From Sambucus nigra (Eukaryota; Streptophyta; Magnoliopsida; Dipsacales; Adoxaceae): a stretch of DNA of 64,000 nt. The stretch is taken from the NCBI GenBank assembly GCA_949130495.1, contig OX422211.1, positions 332,414,504 through 332,478,503 on the forward strand, read 5' to 3'. The position numbers and the translations under genes were made by a program. This document shows positions 10,497 through 22,596 of this stretch, in pieces (positions within the stretch are counted from its first letter, which is position 1; each line of letters opens with the position of its first letter). Under the pieces are notes generated by a model. That model saw nothing but the letters and a program-made list of their open reading frames with translations. It was not told the origin of the DNA and ran no database searches.

Positions 10497-12590
10497 ATGG
10501 AGAATACAAATCAAGCACCAGTCATATAGCCGGATCTGACGACAGTCCTAGCTCAGCTCGTGTCCAAGATTGACAACCTCCAAACTGAGGTCCGAGAGAT
10601 GTAACGAAACCAGGTTCCTATTCCTGAAGAGCCCGAAGCCCTATTTCCTCATGCTATGGGTCCACCCGAGCCTATCTGGGTTTCAGAAGAATATCAGCAC
10701 GCTCCACGTGCCCCCTACTAATGGGCAGCCGCCTGCCCAACTCCCAATGCCAAACATTGCCCAGCCTATGGCTAACTTACCTGTGGTCGCTGATCTAAAG
10801 GAGGAAGAGTTGAATAAAGTCAAAGAGGATCTCAAGATGCTCACCAAGAAGTTTGACCAAGTCAAGATCTCTGGGAATTACATGGACTACACCCACATGT
10901 ATCCTTATCCTAAAGTGAGGTTACCCGAGAAGTTCAAGATGCCAAATATCGAGAAGTTCGGAGGGAGTGGACCCCCTGTTGTTCATCTTCGCAGTTATCA
11001 TCATTCCATGACTCTACTAGGGGCTTCTAAATAAGTGATGGCCCAATTGTTTCAGCAAACTTTGAAGGATAGTGCCCTCTGATGGCTTTTATCTCTTGAG
11101 GAATCCAGAATTCGTAGCTGGAAGGATGTAGCTCGAGAATTCATGTCGCAGTACAAATACAACAAGAAGCTTGAGGTCACCCATCGTGATTTATATCTTC
11201 TCAAACAAAACCTTGGGGAATCAGTCAGTAACTTCGTAACCCGATGGAGGGAGCTACCATGACTAATCGGCCATCTGAGGAAGAACAGGTCAGCATAGTG
11301 AAGAAAAACTTCTTGCCCCATGTCTGAGCAATGATGGGAGGATAATACTATCCGCACTTTCGATATCTCAGAGAGGCTGGAGTGGAAATCGAGGAAAGCC
11401 TCATTAAAATAGAGGTTGAACCGAAGAAGGTGTCCGGACAGTTCACCCCTAGAAAGTATGACAAGCTTGCCAGTGCTACAGTCTCAACCATCAATAACAT
11501 CTCTCAACAAACCACATCATGGGCACCAGAAATCCGCCCTGCCCCCATCCAAAGGGAATACACTGAGCTCCATGCTCCCCTCTCCAAAGTTTACCAAGCC
11601 CTGTTAAGCCGAAACCTCATCAAACCCTTGGATCCACGTCCGTTGCCAAATCCACTCCCAAGAAATTTCAAGACCGATGCTAATTGTGCCTTTCACCAAA
11701 CTACCGGCCATACCATCGACTAATGCTTTCACCTTCGAAAAATAATCTAAGATCTCATTGATCGGGGTACCATCACCCCACCAACCAATCCTAAGCCAAG
11801 AGCTACTCACAATCCACTTCCGAATCATGCTAATGCCATCTTCTTAGAAGAAAACCCGGATTTCGATCCCTCAACTCAAATCACACCCATATACTCTTTT
11901 AAACCTCTTCAAATTTGCCCATATTTCCTCCTATACCCTACTAGCATCGCTGATCAGGCACTGCCACTCCTTACCAGAGCATGCATCGCTGTCCGTACCC
12001 GTTCCAAAAATGGAAGTATGGAATTGTCAGAGGTGTTAAACCAACTCCTAGAGTTCGGGATGAAATTGCCCTCACAGATGGTCATCGATTGCCAGAAGTT
12101 CAGCACAATGTTCTTGGAAGCATGAAAGTGGGCACGAGATTCAGACAAGTGGGTGTTACCAACCGACGAAGTTAGCCTAGATGATGTTGTCCAGATTATG
12201 GCAGAATTATTCGGGCAAACCAATAGCATTTGCGGTATCACCAGGTTACTTGACACTTTGAAGCTACAAGGGCATTTGGTCCCTTCAATCACACATATCC
12301 CCACAGAATGGGAGAACTTGTATAAAGAAGCCGTTGAAGTTGTGGAATGCATCGACTTTACATGGAAAGACATAATTATTACCACCAGATGGGGGAAGAA
12401 TTCGAAGATTCGAGCAGAGCTGGACCAATAGCCGACATATGTGGGATGATATCATTTGAAGAACTCCTCGGAGAAATAAATAGGGAGGCAGAACCACCTG
12501 AGATTGACGAGGAAATGGGATTCATGTTCTTTCCTTCTTCAGTAAATCACATGACCAGATCAGGGAGACATTACCAAGTTCCAAGCTAAC
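10497..12590 (+). pseudogene. gag of the Ogre-like element, many stops
   Basis: The ATG at 10497 opens MENTNQAPVI and meets a TAG after 10 codons (10527). A TAA follows at 10602. Gag capsid-like sequence is clear: VRLPEKFKMPNIEKFGG at about 10915, then WLLSLEESRIRSWKDVAREF and LEVTHRDLYLLKQ at 11080-11220. A CX2HX4HX4C knuckle (CAFHQTTGH...) lies at about 11690-11730, with a stop inside it. Most stops are ones expected from C-to-T change at CAG, CAA or CGA codons (TGA near 11081, 11264 and 11324). The product would have formed the virus-like particle and bound RNA. It cannot be made whole now. Confidence 0.8.
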
Positions 12591-13237
12591 TACCATCAAA
12601 TGACAAGGGGAAGGGCGTTGAAAACCTTCATATGCCAGAGATGACCATTGAGGAGAGTAAGATCCTTGAACAACTAAAGAAAACTCAAGCTAACATCACT
12701 CTATGGGGGATTTTCATGTCTTCCCAGCTGCACAGAAATGCTTTAATCAAATTGCTCACTTGACCCATAGTTCCTCCTTCTACCACACCAGAAGAGGCGG
12801 TAAATCTGGTCGGATCCTTAACCTCTACCCGAATGTTATCATTCTCTGAAGAAGAAATCCCTAATATTGGGCCGAATCACAATCATGCCCTCAACATCTC
12901 TGTCGAAGTTATGGGGAAAGTCGTGCCACTCTCCCTTGTCGATAACGAATTTGCCTTGAATGTTTGCCCTCTGAGAACCTTCAAGTGTTTAGGCCTAAAA
13001 GAAAGCGACCTCGCTCCAACCTCCGCTGCAGTACGTGCCTACGATAATACCCGTCGTGAGGTGATGGGATCCATAAAACTTATAATAAGGATTGGCCCTA
13101 TAAACCCCGTCGTTGAATTTCAAGTCATAGACATCCCAGCTTGTTTCAACCTGTTGCTCGAACGCCCCTGGCCCCACAATATCAAGGGTTTGTCTTCCTC
13201 ACTCCATCAGAAATTGAAGTTCTTCACCGACGGGTGA
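12591..13237 (+). pseudogene. Protease region of the Ogre-like polyprotein
   Basis: 12833-13237 is open for 134 codons and matches the retropepsin region: HALNISVEVMGKVVPLSLVD, then LNVCPL, then FQVIDIPACFNLLLERPW. The active-site motif, normally D-N-G-S/T in this lineage, reads D-N-E-F at 12941-12952. The glycine and serine are therefore lost by two transition-type changes. The C-terminal flap strand with LLLERPW and the SSLHQKLKF stretch are preserved. It would have processed Gag-Pol. Confidence 0.8.
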
Positions 13238-14290
13238 GTTATCACCATTTTGGGCGACGACGGAAATGTCGAGGGTGCAAGCACCAGCAGTCCAATCCTT
13301 GAGATACAACATGGGTCAAATGATATGCTCCTATCAGGATTCCGAATTGAGACACTCTTACTCCCGGCAGGGGATGGTTTCAAAGAAAGGGTTTGTCCAG
13401 AATATGACCCTCATGGCAATGTCAATGTGATTCAGATGTTCAGAAATATGCACTTCATGCCCGGACTGGTACTAGGGCGATGACAATAAGGGATAATCGA
13501 GCCCATCGAACTGAAGAAAGCTTTCCTTCCTTGTGGCTTGGGGTATCAACCATCAGAACAAGAGCTCAGAATGATCCGCCAGTCTCGACCAAAGAAAAGA
13601 TAAGACTACATCCTAACTATCTCAGGAGACTCCTTAAATGGACGATTCATCAAAGAGGGCGAGGACTTACCCTTTTGCAGTTTTCCAGAACCATGGTATG
13701 ACCACACAGACAAGACAAAAAAGCCTAGAATGGAGATCTTTTTCAAAGACAGCTACCCATGGGCCAAAATTTTCCAACACCGCGTACAACTGCTCATCAA
13801 AGATACTGAAGAGACTGAGGAAAGTGATTCCGAAGATTCTTCAACTTACAGATACTGGGGCTGGCACTCTGTATGGTTCATTAGGCACTACATCAATGGA
13901 CCCATCCCGTCTGATTAAAGCTGCTGACACACCTCTCCTCAACTGGCATGCGGTGCCAGTTCTACCTCTTGAAATCCCCCCAACCCCAATGTTTACCTTA
14001 TTTCTTCTCCTACTGTCTATCCTTGTTCAAATGTAATCGAGACCTCTTTTAATGAGGTTCTGAATGCTGTCTTTCCTATCAATGAAATAAACGAAGATTT
14101 TGAGTATCTTGCTGTGCCTTACATTAACTGCTCGAATTCTAATCAAACTTTTGATGATGATGATTTTGCAAATGAACAATTCTTAACTGATCTAAATAAG
14201 GTTAATAATGAACAACATAACCGCGTTCAAGTTAGTGAAGAAGATACTGTTGTTATTAATCTCGGTTTTAGTAGCCAACTGCACGAGATT
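13238..14290 (+). pseudogene. Polyprotein linker between protease and RT (decayed)
   Basis: Open pieces at 13250-13483, 13480-13701, 13638-14036 and 14114 onward overlap in different frames. That fits a once continuous, low-complexity linker broken by frameshifts. No domain is recognised. It ends where RT-upstream sequence with FVDVFAWSYNDMPNIDP begins (about 14350). Confidence 0.55.
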
Positions 14291-15720
14291 AGGATAGGGG
14301 CCACCCTTGACGAGCATGAGCGTGAACAATTTGAAGAATTGCTGCAGGAGTTCGTGGATGTCTTCGCATGGTCCTATAATGATATGCCCAACATTGATCC
14401 TGAAATAGCTCAGCACGAGATCCCCACTCTCCCAGAATACAAGCCGATTAAACAAAAATTGAGAAAACTTCTGACCGAATGGTCGCTCAAGGTCAAAGAA
14501 GAGGTGGTCAAATAGTTGAACGTGGGCTTCATTCGTGTGATCGAATAGCCCACATGGCTAGCCAACATAGTACATGTGATAAAATTAGGAGGGAAAGTTC
14601 GAATGTGTGTAGATTATCGAGATTTAAACAAAGCCTCTCCAAAGGATGATTATCCGCTACCTAATATCGACATGATCGTGGATAACACAGCCAGTCATGC
14701 TCTCAAGTAATTCGTCGACGGGTTTGCCAGATACAACCAAATCAAGATGCACCCAGACTACCAAGAAAAAATGCATTCATCACCCCATGGGGAACCTTTT
14801 GCTACACTGTTATTCCATTCGATCTCAAGAATGCTGGGGCTACCTACCAAAGGGCAGCCACAACCATCCTGCACGATCTGATTCACAAGGAGGTCGAGGT
14901 TTTTGTGGATGATATGATTATTAAGTCCAAAACTAGAAAAGGTCATGTTCCCGCTCTCCGTAAGTTCTTCGAACGACTGCGACAGTATCAGATGCGACTT
15001 AATCCACAAAAATGTGTCTTCGGCGTTACAAAGGGAAAACTCTTGGGATTTATGGTCAGTGAGAAGGGGATAGAAGTAGATCTTGCAAAGCTGAAGGCCG
15101 TACTTAAGATGCCACCACCCCGAACAGAGCAAGAAGTCCGAAGTTTTCTTGGGAAATTATAATATATCAGCCGGTTCATCAGCCGACTAACCTCCATCTG
15201 TGAACCGATCTTCAATCTCCTCCGAAAGGATTCAACCGAGGGTTGGAATGACGCCTGCCAAAAAGATTTTGACAGAATCAAACAATACCTGACCCAACCT
15301 CCAATGCTCATGCTACCACAGTCTGGTCTCCCTTTGCTCCTATACCTAACCATAACCGACACTGCAGCTGGGGCTTTGCTAGCCCAATACCTTGAAGATT
15401 CCCATAAAGAAGGAGCCATCTATTACGCCAGTCGCAAATTGGTCGGGTACGAGGTCAACTACACTGCCTTAGAAAAGGCGTGTGTCACACTTGTCTGGGT
15501 CACCCAAAAGCTGCGACACTACATGCTCGCTTTACCCATCAAATATGTATCCCGAATAAACCCCATTAAGTACCTGCTTGAGAAACTCGCCTTATCCAGT
15601 CAAATGACCCGATGGTTGATGCTCCTAACTGAGTTCGATATCGTGTACGTCACGTAGAAAGCCGTTAAAGGAAGAGCCATCTCTGACTACCTCGCTGATT
15701 ACCCCATAGAAGAAGCAGAT
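14291..15720 (+). pseudogene. Reverse transcriptase and first RNase H of the Ogre-like element
   Basis: RT motifs appear in order: FAWSYNDMP (14365), RMCVDYRDLNKASPKDDYPLP (14601-14663), KNAGATYQR (14828) and the catalytic FVDDM (14898-14912). The thumb and connection motif QYQMRLNPQKCVFGV follows at about 14985. RNase H, with LTITDTAAGALL at about 15345 and ALEKACVTLVWVTQKLRHY at about 15465, ends at about 15700. Stops at 14514 (TAG), 14547 (TAG), 14707 (TAA), 15161 (TAA) and 15655 (TAG) interrupt it. The aspartates of the RT centre remain. Confidence 0.85.
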
Positions 15721-15778
15721 GTCCAGATCTCTAAATTCCCAGATGAAAATATCCTCTGCACCACTCAAGACCGCCTTT

Positions 15779-16200
15779 GATGGAAAATGTTCTTTGACGG
15801 TGCTGCCAACAAGAAGGGATATGGCATTGGGATACTTCTGATCGCCCCAGCTGACTCCCACATTCCCATCGCCATTAAATTGGATTTCCCTTGCACCAAC
15901 AACATGACGGAATATGAGGCATGCACAGTGGGCCTCAAAGTTGCTCTCAAGAAAGGTATTCAATACCTTGATGTCTATGGGGATTCTGCCCTTATCATCG
16001 GTCAAGTGCTCAGAAAATGGAAAGTCAAGGACGAAAATCTCCAACCTTTTCATGCCCAATTAGAAGAGTTAACCTCCCGATTCCGAGATATCACCTTCCA
16101 TTACCTACCCCGAGCAAAGAATAACCGAGTCGATGCTCTCGCTACCTTGGCCTCCATGATCGATATGCCCGAGGGAATAACAATTACCCCCTTCCTAGTT
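15779..16200 (+). pseudogene. Archaeal-type RNase H (aRH) of the Ogre-like element
   Basis: The segment KMFFDGAANKKG...MTEYEACTVGL...VYGDSALIIGQV...NNRVDALATLAS carries the four D-E-D-D positions of an RNase H. It is a second, separate copy from the one at 15300-15700. A duplicated RNase H of this type between RNase H and integrase defines the Tat lineage. The open frame 15787-16533 continues into the integrase N-terminal region. A TGA lies just upstream at 15777. Confidence 0.85.
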
Positions 16201-17520
16201 CAAAAGCAAGACAAACCGACCCATTGCTACCATATTGAGCTTGTCTCCACCGAAGATCCCGAACTAGCCGGTTGCTGGTACTATGATATCTGGTGCCTCC
16301 TCAAACATGGTAGATATCTCGAGGGTTCCAACAAGGAAGATCGAATGACTCTCGGAAGACTGGCAGCCCAGTACATCATCTGTCATAAAGCCCTACTCAA
16401 GAGGAACTTCGATGGAATTCATCTACATTGCATCGCAGGGGCTGAGATTGAGAAGACAATGCAGAAAATCCACAGTGGGGAATGCGGACCCCACATAAAC
16501 GTTCACATGCTTGCCAAGAAGATCATCCGATAGGGATATTACTGTACCACCATGACCCAGGATTGCACCGCCTATGTCAGGAGATGCCTCAAATGCCAAC
16601 AGTTCTCCAATCTTCAACACCTGCCTCCGCGAGAATTATACAACATGACCTCTCCCTGGATGTTCTCCACCTGGGGTGTCGACATCATAGGGAAGGTTAC
16701 ACCAAAGGCTTCAAACGGACATGAGTTCATCCTGGTTGCCATCGATTACTTCACCAAATGGGTCGAAGCTGAGTCATATGCAGCACTGAGCACCAAGAAA
16801 GGTGCTAAATTCCTCGAGAAAAATATTATCTGCCGATATGGGGTCCCGCACGAGCTGGTATCAGATAACGGGATGCATTTTGAAGAAGAAGTCACAGAAG
16901 TAGTCAACGAGTACGGGATTCAGAGACACAAATCTTCTCCCTATCGACCTCAGACCAATGGTGCAGTTAAAGCCGCCAACAAAAACCTCAAAGCTATCAT
17001 CAGCAAGATGACCAAAAGTTGTAGGGATTGGGCCGACCGGATCCCGTATGCCCTCTAGGGCTATCGAACTTCAATCCGAACCTCTACTGGGGCTACCCCT
17101 TACTCCCTGGTCTACGGTATGGAAGCAGTCCTACCAGTGGAGCTGGAAATACCCTCGCTAAGCGTCATGCTCGAAGGAAAAGTTAGCGAAGAAGACTGGT
17201 GCGAAAGCTGTCTTGATGAGCTAGCCCTCCTATATGAAAGAAGATTAAAAGCTCTTTACCACATACAGGGGTACCATCGCCAAATAGCGCGATCATTCAA
17301 TAAGAAAGTCAAGGAACGCGGTGTCCAGGAGGGGGATTTAGCCCTCAAAGAGATAATAGAACCCATCTGGGACCCCAAAGGGAAATTCAAGCCCAATTGG
17401 AGCGGACCCTACATTGTGAAGAAAATCTTATCCGACGATGCCGTCGTGCTCACTGACCTAGATGGGGAAGAGATGGCTCGTCCATTCAATCTGGACCGTC
17501 TCAAGAAATTCTATCCCTAG
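16201..17520 (+). pseudogene. Integrase of the Ogre-like element, catalytic E changed to K
   Basis: The zinc-binding region (H-X-H ... CLKCQQF at about 16585) is followed by the core: WGVDIIG at about 16672, LVSDNGMHF at about 16855 and the TNGAVKAANKNLK helix at 16954-16992. The third catalytic residue of the DDE triad, glutamate in this helix, is lysine (AAA at 16969). The C-terminal region ends KPNWSGPYIVKK ... RPFNLDRLKKFYP with a stop at 17518-17520. Stops also lie at 16511 and 17056 (TGG to TAG). Integration activity would be lost even if translated. Confidence 0.85.
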
Positions 17521-17989
17521 TCCGAAATCTCGGCGCGCTAAGACTCTTCTCATCCCCCTTCCATTCTAAAAAAAAAACTCTTCATTTCCCTCTACCCAGA
17601 ACTACGTGGGCCTGATCCTCTGCAAAAAACTATTTTCAAATGGATAAAAAACTTTTTCAAAAACCCCAGTGGTACGTAGGCATCTCATGCACCCCACATG
17701 AGTGCGACCCTTTCTTTTTTCATAAATACTATTCTTTTCTTACCTCCGAGAATGACGGTTCATTCTAAAGAATACTTGAACAAAAGGATTATGTATGCCT
17801 TAACGATCAGTGTAGATAATTCAAAATTACAAAATTCATCGAAAGGCACAGCTGGATGATCAGAAACTTGTTTATTTCATTAATAAGAAAATTCAACACG
17901 GATTACATAAGAAAAAGGAACGGATAACTCCCTTCCCCCACTACCATAAGAAGCCAAATAAAACCCCCACATATGTCATCCAATACATA
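17521..17989. other. Spacer after pol of the Ogre-like element
   Basis: This is non-coding, A/T- and C-rich sequence between the polyprotein stop and the antisense gene's end. No repeat or promoter is seen. Two GTACGTAGGCATCTCA-like phrases here and at 25465 in the 3' LTR suggest a small internal duplication. Confidence 0.5.
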
Positions 17990-19298
17990 AATAAACTCCC
18001 TAGGAGTCCTACCCACAGCTACCAGAGGAGCCTGCACCCTCATCATCTACATCCTGAGGTCCCCAGGTTTACCCTGCCTGAATAGAGTGCCTCAAACACT
18101 CCATGGACCGATGAGCCTTAACCACCTTCGAAAAGACCACAACACCCCCTTCTATGGTGTCGGATAAAACAAACCATCTTTGTCCAGTCTCCACTGCCAA
18201 CATCTTGCTAGCTACTTTCCTCCATAACCACTTCATATAATCTTTGGGGACATACTAAGCTTTTCCGACAGATTGGGAAGGACGGATCGATGGACGCCGA
18301 TTTTCCCACAAAGACCCAAGCAACAGACGCAAGCTCTCAGTCAAATCTTCTACCGGCAAGAAATTTGAGATTCGAGGTGGCACGACCTGTGCCCAACCAA
18401 ATTAGCACAGAAGCTGCCAAGAGAAATAAAAAGAGGTCTGCCTGAGACCAACCAGCCGCACATATGAATACTCTCTTAGCTCCAGAACAGGTTGCAACTG
18501 TCCCCACCAAGGAATTGACCAATAAAGACCACGAGACCCATATTCCACAAGCCAATTCTCCCAGTTCTCAACATACAGGCCAACACTGATGAAGTAGCGT
18601 GAAAAGAAGTTGGGTACGACCGATAAGGGATACTCTGGAGGAGTCGCCAAACGGAATATTTCAGACAACCACATGAACAACATCACAGGGCTACCCCTCA
18701 AAAAGTCAGAAGGACCTTCTCTCCAGGCATCTAGGCCATTCAGAGTCTCCACCAATATTACCGCCGCATGATTGCGACGGTATGACATCTATGAGGTAAT
18801 GGCTGCAGGTTGTGGGTCCACTTGCACCTCCCTAGTCACCAATAATAATTTTGAAACCAGGCCTAGAACAACGGCTCCAGCATAGCCAGCATCACCTACT
18901 TCCCACAAATGCACGGACTGCAGCACCGTCGGGAGGGAGATCATTCCTCCAATAACATATGATCTAGCCGCTGAAGGCGAAATATGAAGAAGCCCGGCCA
19001 ACAAATCCCTGGAAGAGCGGGAAAATTGGGGGAAAGCTGCTGTAACACTGGGATTTACACCTAGTATGGTAAAAAATTCCTCGTAGGTAGGACAAACTTC
19101 TTCCAACCTAAAGCGGAAAATATGGTCTTCGGGGTACCAGAATTGTACCGCCGCCGTCATCACGTTCCACTCAAAAGGCCGATTGCGCTACAGGGAGACT
19201 CGACGCATGTTGAAAGCATCGTAGTCGACATTATAAGAGCACATTGCTTCTAAGGTTTCGAGGTAGTTGACAAACTCAATGCTACCAGGGAGAGCCAT
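17990..19298 (-). pseudogene. Antisense gene 2 of the Ogre-like element, DUF7745-like
   Basis: The ATG at 19298 opens MALPGSIEFVNYLETLEAM. The frame continues through in-frame stops at 19188-19190 (TAG), 18789-18791 (TAG) and 18402-18404 (TAA) without a frameshift. Recognisable parts are FWYPEDHIFRFRLEEVCPTYEEFFTIL (19142-19062), the GLYVENWENWLVEYG stretch (about 18570) and RLVGLRQTSFYFSWQLL (about 18450). The first motif, an F-x-D/E-x-E-x-C-P-T-x-E-E-F pattern, is what I know from the plant-specific DUF7745 domain carried by Ty3/gypsy elements. The function of that family is unknown. It is transcribed towards pol. Removing three single-base stops would leave one long frame, so decay is recent. 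Confidence 0.6.
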
Positions 19299-19885
19299 CT
19301 TGCAAGGCTAGGAGATAGTGGGCAAATAAGTAAGAATGCAAAGGTGTGATGAAAACACTCCACCCTTACCCCTTTTTATACTTAAGAACCCTCACAAGAG
19401 ACACAGTCCCTGCAGAAATCGGAGGGAATCCTACCCCACAAGGTACCAAAGGCTGAAGAGGGTACCAATCAAATCTTTGAATTGATGGGACTGGACTGAA
19501 CTGACGATATACAGGTCAGGGTGCTTGCCGATCGATAACCCCCCATTTTTAGAAATTTCCCTCTTTTCCTCTTTTAACAAAATCAGAAAACTCAATAAAA
19601 ATAAATTGATATTCTCAAACAGAATTTGAAAATCCCTTTAATTTCCCCTTTTTAATAAAAAACTTTCCTTCCAAAAAAAATAGAAAAATATTCCTTTTTA
19701 CGGTCTAAGCAGCAAAGTAAAAAGCGCATGTGCATGCATTCATTCATCATTAAATAAAAGATAATAAAAAACTCCATTGCATTGCATATATCTGTTTTCT
19801 GTGTTACATCATTTTGCAGGAAATAAAAAGAAAAAGCAAAAATAACGGGACTCAGCCCGAACCCACATTCTTTCTCTCTCTCTCT
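19299..19885 (-). promoter_or_regulatory. Promoter region of antisense gene 2, with TATA box
   Basis: TATAAAAAGG lies at 19380-19371 on the minus strand, about 75 bp upstream of the ATG at 19298. The motif TGCCGATCGATA sits at 19526-19537. An A/T-rich stretch follows, and a (TC)n tract at 19871-19890 adjoins the end of antisense gene 1. Confidence 0.55.
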
Positions 19886-19890
19886 CTCTC
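19871..19890. repeat. (TC)n microsatellite
   Basis: A short uninterrupted TC run lies at the 3' end of antisense gene 1. Confidence 0.9.
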
Positions 19891-21987
19891 AAGAGCTTCC
19901 ACCCCTGCGGCGTGCTCTCTTCCCCCTACGGCGAGACGATGCGCCACCGCTACTCGAATTCGAGTCCTCTCCGGATGAAGCAGACGGCACCAAGCAAGAA
20001 GGAACAGGAACCGCATCCCGAATATGGGCAGTCGTCGAAGATATCCAGTCTCTGATGTCCCTTAGCCAAGTGGTCGACACCCGAACTTGCTGCAAGGAAA
20101 GGCCAAATCAGTATCAAAGCAGAAATGACCAAAACAGAAAAGAAAGAAAGAGAGGAACATAAAAGTATATCGCAGGATGAAGGACCTCCTCTGTCAAACC
20201 TAACTCCTCCGGATCCATCGCATGAGGACGGTGCAACATAGGCACCATCCCTCCATCAGCCCACCGAATGTTGTACGAAGGGGTATGCAACCGCACAAAA
20301 GGAACCTCTGAGGTCATCACCGCCGCCGATGCCGATGGACCACTGCCGCTGTGGGAAGAACCCACCTCCCGACTCAAACCCGCAGAAAGGAAAGGCAATG
20401 CATCATATATGCTGGGCGCCATCAACAAGCCCATCACAAAGTCCATATAATCATACGGTGCAGCCGTATAGGTGTACAACAAGTAGGACTTGTCGATCAT
20501 CACCGCGATCCTCTCATCCTCTGACAACAGTCGCTCACGCCTAATAGACGTAGGAGGCTGGGCAGGTGGCACCACCACCTCCTCCTCGGCAATCTGACGA
20601 ACTACCCTCTCCCTGAGATACCAGGAATGGCCGAACTCATGCGCCAGTAAATACCTCATCCGCACGTTCACCCCAGTCGCCCCCGCATCCTGAATAGCTC
20701 TCCCCCAGGGATAAAAGGTCACCTGAAAATCTCCAAGCGAGCATAAATCAATACAAGATCAGAAGGTACAAAAACCAAGACTGAAATGGAAAGAGCCTTA
20801 CCCTACCACTGGTCAGGTCATTCATGACCTGACGCACCGCCTCCAGAGAGAGAGATCCCTTTGACTGCCGATTGGCCTTACGCCATCGATACAATCGACA
20901 GAAGTCCCCAACAGTGTCGTCCTTCAAAGCGATAAGCGGGGTATTGCACCCAATCACCTCATAGAACCACGTCTGAATTCACAAGCAAAAAGAGACGCAT
21001 AACGAAAATGCGAATGCATGAAAAGAAATGCGCAAACTGAAGAATACCTCAAGAAGGTACGTGGCCCCAGTAATGGTCTGCCTGCAGCACCGGCTGAATG
21101 CATCCAGAGAGGAGTAAAGGGTTGCCAAGGTCAGACTCCCCCAATCATAGAAAGGGATGTTAAAAAATATCCTCAAGTACGGCAGAAACCATAAATGGAC
21201 GATGTCGCCACTCGACGCCACCATGAAACCTCCCAATACCAGCAAAATGAATAACCAGGCCATCTGCCTCACCTACAGCCCATCCTCCACATCAATCACC
21301 CTGCTCAGCAGAACATCCTTCAGCAGGGACAACCGGATAGAATCCCCATAAACTATCCTCCCTACATCACCAAGTGCCGCACGCACTGCCTCCGTTCTCA
21401 CCCGTAAAGAGCGATCCACCTCTATCTGCTCTCCATCACAATCCATCCCCAGCAGCTGCTGCACGTCTATGGGAGTCACCGTCATCTCCCCGAATCCAAA
21501 ATGAAAGGTGTGGGTAGTGTCCCACCCCCTCTCTCCCAAGGCGTACAAGATCGCTGTCGAATGAGGCGTCTCATCCAACACTGATGCCAACCGCCCAAAA
21601 CCTGCTGATGATACCATCCAACGTACCACAGGTGGGAGATGCTCCCAGACATCCTTAAGCCCCGTTGTCCCACGGGCACACATATTCTTCAAAGAGATAT
21701 CAGACTGGCAAAAAGAAAAGCCTCATCAAAAGCCAAACAAGAAAAACCACCAAAAAGAGAAGAATGTTAAATGTCGGGTTACTTACATAACCGTCGGGGA
21801 TCACTCTCGAAGAGTGATGACGCGATGGCTCCAGCAACAAGGTCCGCTCATCCGCAACAGGCTCAAAAGCATCAAAGGAGTTCTCACTCCCTAAAGAAAG
21901 AGGCGCCCTGCCCCTCCACTCCACATTCACCCAGTCATCAACAATCAACCACCCCCGGTGGACTGCAGTGCTCATAAAAGTGGCCAT
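19886..21987 (-). pseudogene. Antisense gene 1: plant mobile domain (PMD) protein, spliced, one in-frame stop
   Basis: A five-exon model fits the minus strand: 21987-21787, 21705-21048, 20972-20802, 20722-about 20186 and 20089-19886. All introns begin GT and end AG, and the first junction is verified in frame (VIPDGY/SDISLKN). Exon 2 carries the PMD signature THTFHFGFGEMTVTPIDVQQLLG, followed after a TAG (21273-21275) by MAWLFILLVLGGFMV and WGSLTLATLYSSLDAFSR. Exon 3 starts TWFYEVIGCNTP and exon 4 VTFYPWGRAI. The last exon ends in a basic tail (SRRRGKRARRRGG). PMD proteins are plant-specific and related to MAIN/MAIL1, and they often travel with transposons. Apart from the one stop (CAG to TAG type) it looks intact. 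The exon 4 donor is the least certain. Confidence 0.75.
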
Positions 21988-22079
21988 TTCTTAAAGATCG
22001 GAATGATAGAATGATTTGTAGAAGAATCGCAGAGGGAGATAAAGTAAAGAAGCTGTGAAAAAATGAGGAGATTCCCCCC

Positions 22080-22218
22080 TTTATATAGTATGCCAAGCGC
22101 CATGCCGATCGGCACCTCCCCCTACCATACCGATCGGCACTGACCCCTTTCCTTCCCGAGGTAGCCCAAAAGTCTGTGCCACTGCTGAATGGGACCCTTC
22201 ATACTATGCTGACCGGCA
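22080..22218 (-). promoter_or_regulatory. Promoter of antisense gene 1: TATA box and three palindromic motifs
   Basis: TATATAAA lies at 22087-22080 on the minus strand, 93 bp before the ATG. Upstream are the perfect palindrome TGCCGATCGGCA at 22103-22114, TACCGATCGGCA at 22128-22139 and TGCTGACCGGCA at 22207-22218. Closely related palindromes precede the LTR TATA box. Confidence 0.6.
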
Positions 22219-22596
22219 CCCCACCTTAAATTTCGTACAGAAATTCCCATAAAATACCAAAAAGCCTAAACAAATCCTCGGAAAATTCCTAAAAATTCCA
22301 GGAAGGATTTAAAGCCTTTTCACCAAGAAAATTTCGCACTCCCTCAAGCGGAACCTCTCTTCCCCAGCGAAATTCTCAAAAACCAAGTGAAAACTCCTCC
22401 CGGCAAAGCTCCGGAGGATCTCTAAGGATCGCCTGATCACTTCCCCAGCGGAATTCTCTTACAACACCCAAAATAGGTTGTCCCCCCTGCGAGGTATCCT
22501 AATGGAACAAAAGCTTCCCCAACTATCAGTCCCTAGCTCAAATCAAAATCACAAAAGCACTTTCCCCAGCAAAATCAAAATTCAATCTTCATTCAC
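22219..22596. other. Spacer between antisense promoter and tandem array
   Basis: This is non-coding. Several phrases (TCCCCAGCGGAATTCTC, TCCCCAGCGAAATTCTC, TTCCCCAGCAAAATC) recur at roughly 60-120-bp spacing, suggesting an eroded repeat. Nothing else is seen. Confidence 0.45.

Noticed and set aside
13250..14036. Separate small genes between protease and RT
   Set aside because: Overlapping frames in the same direction between two pol domains fit a decayed polyprotein linker better.
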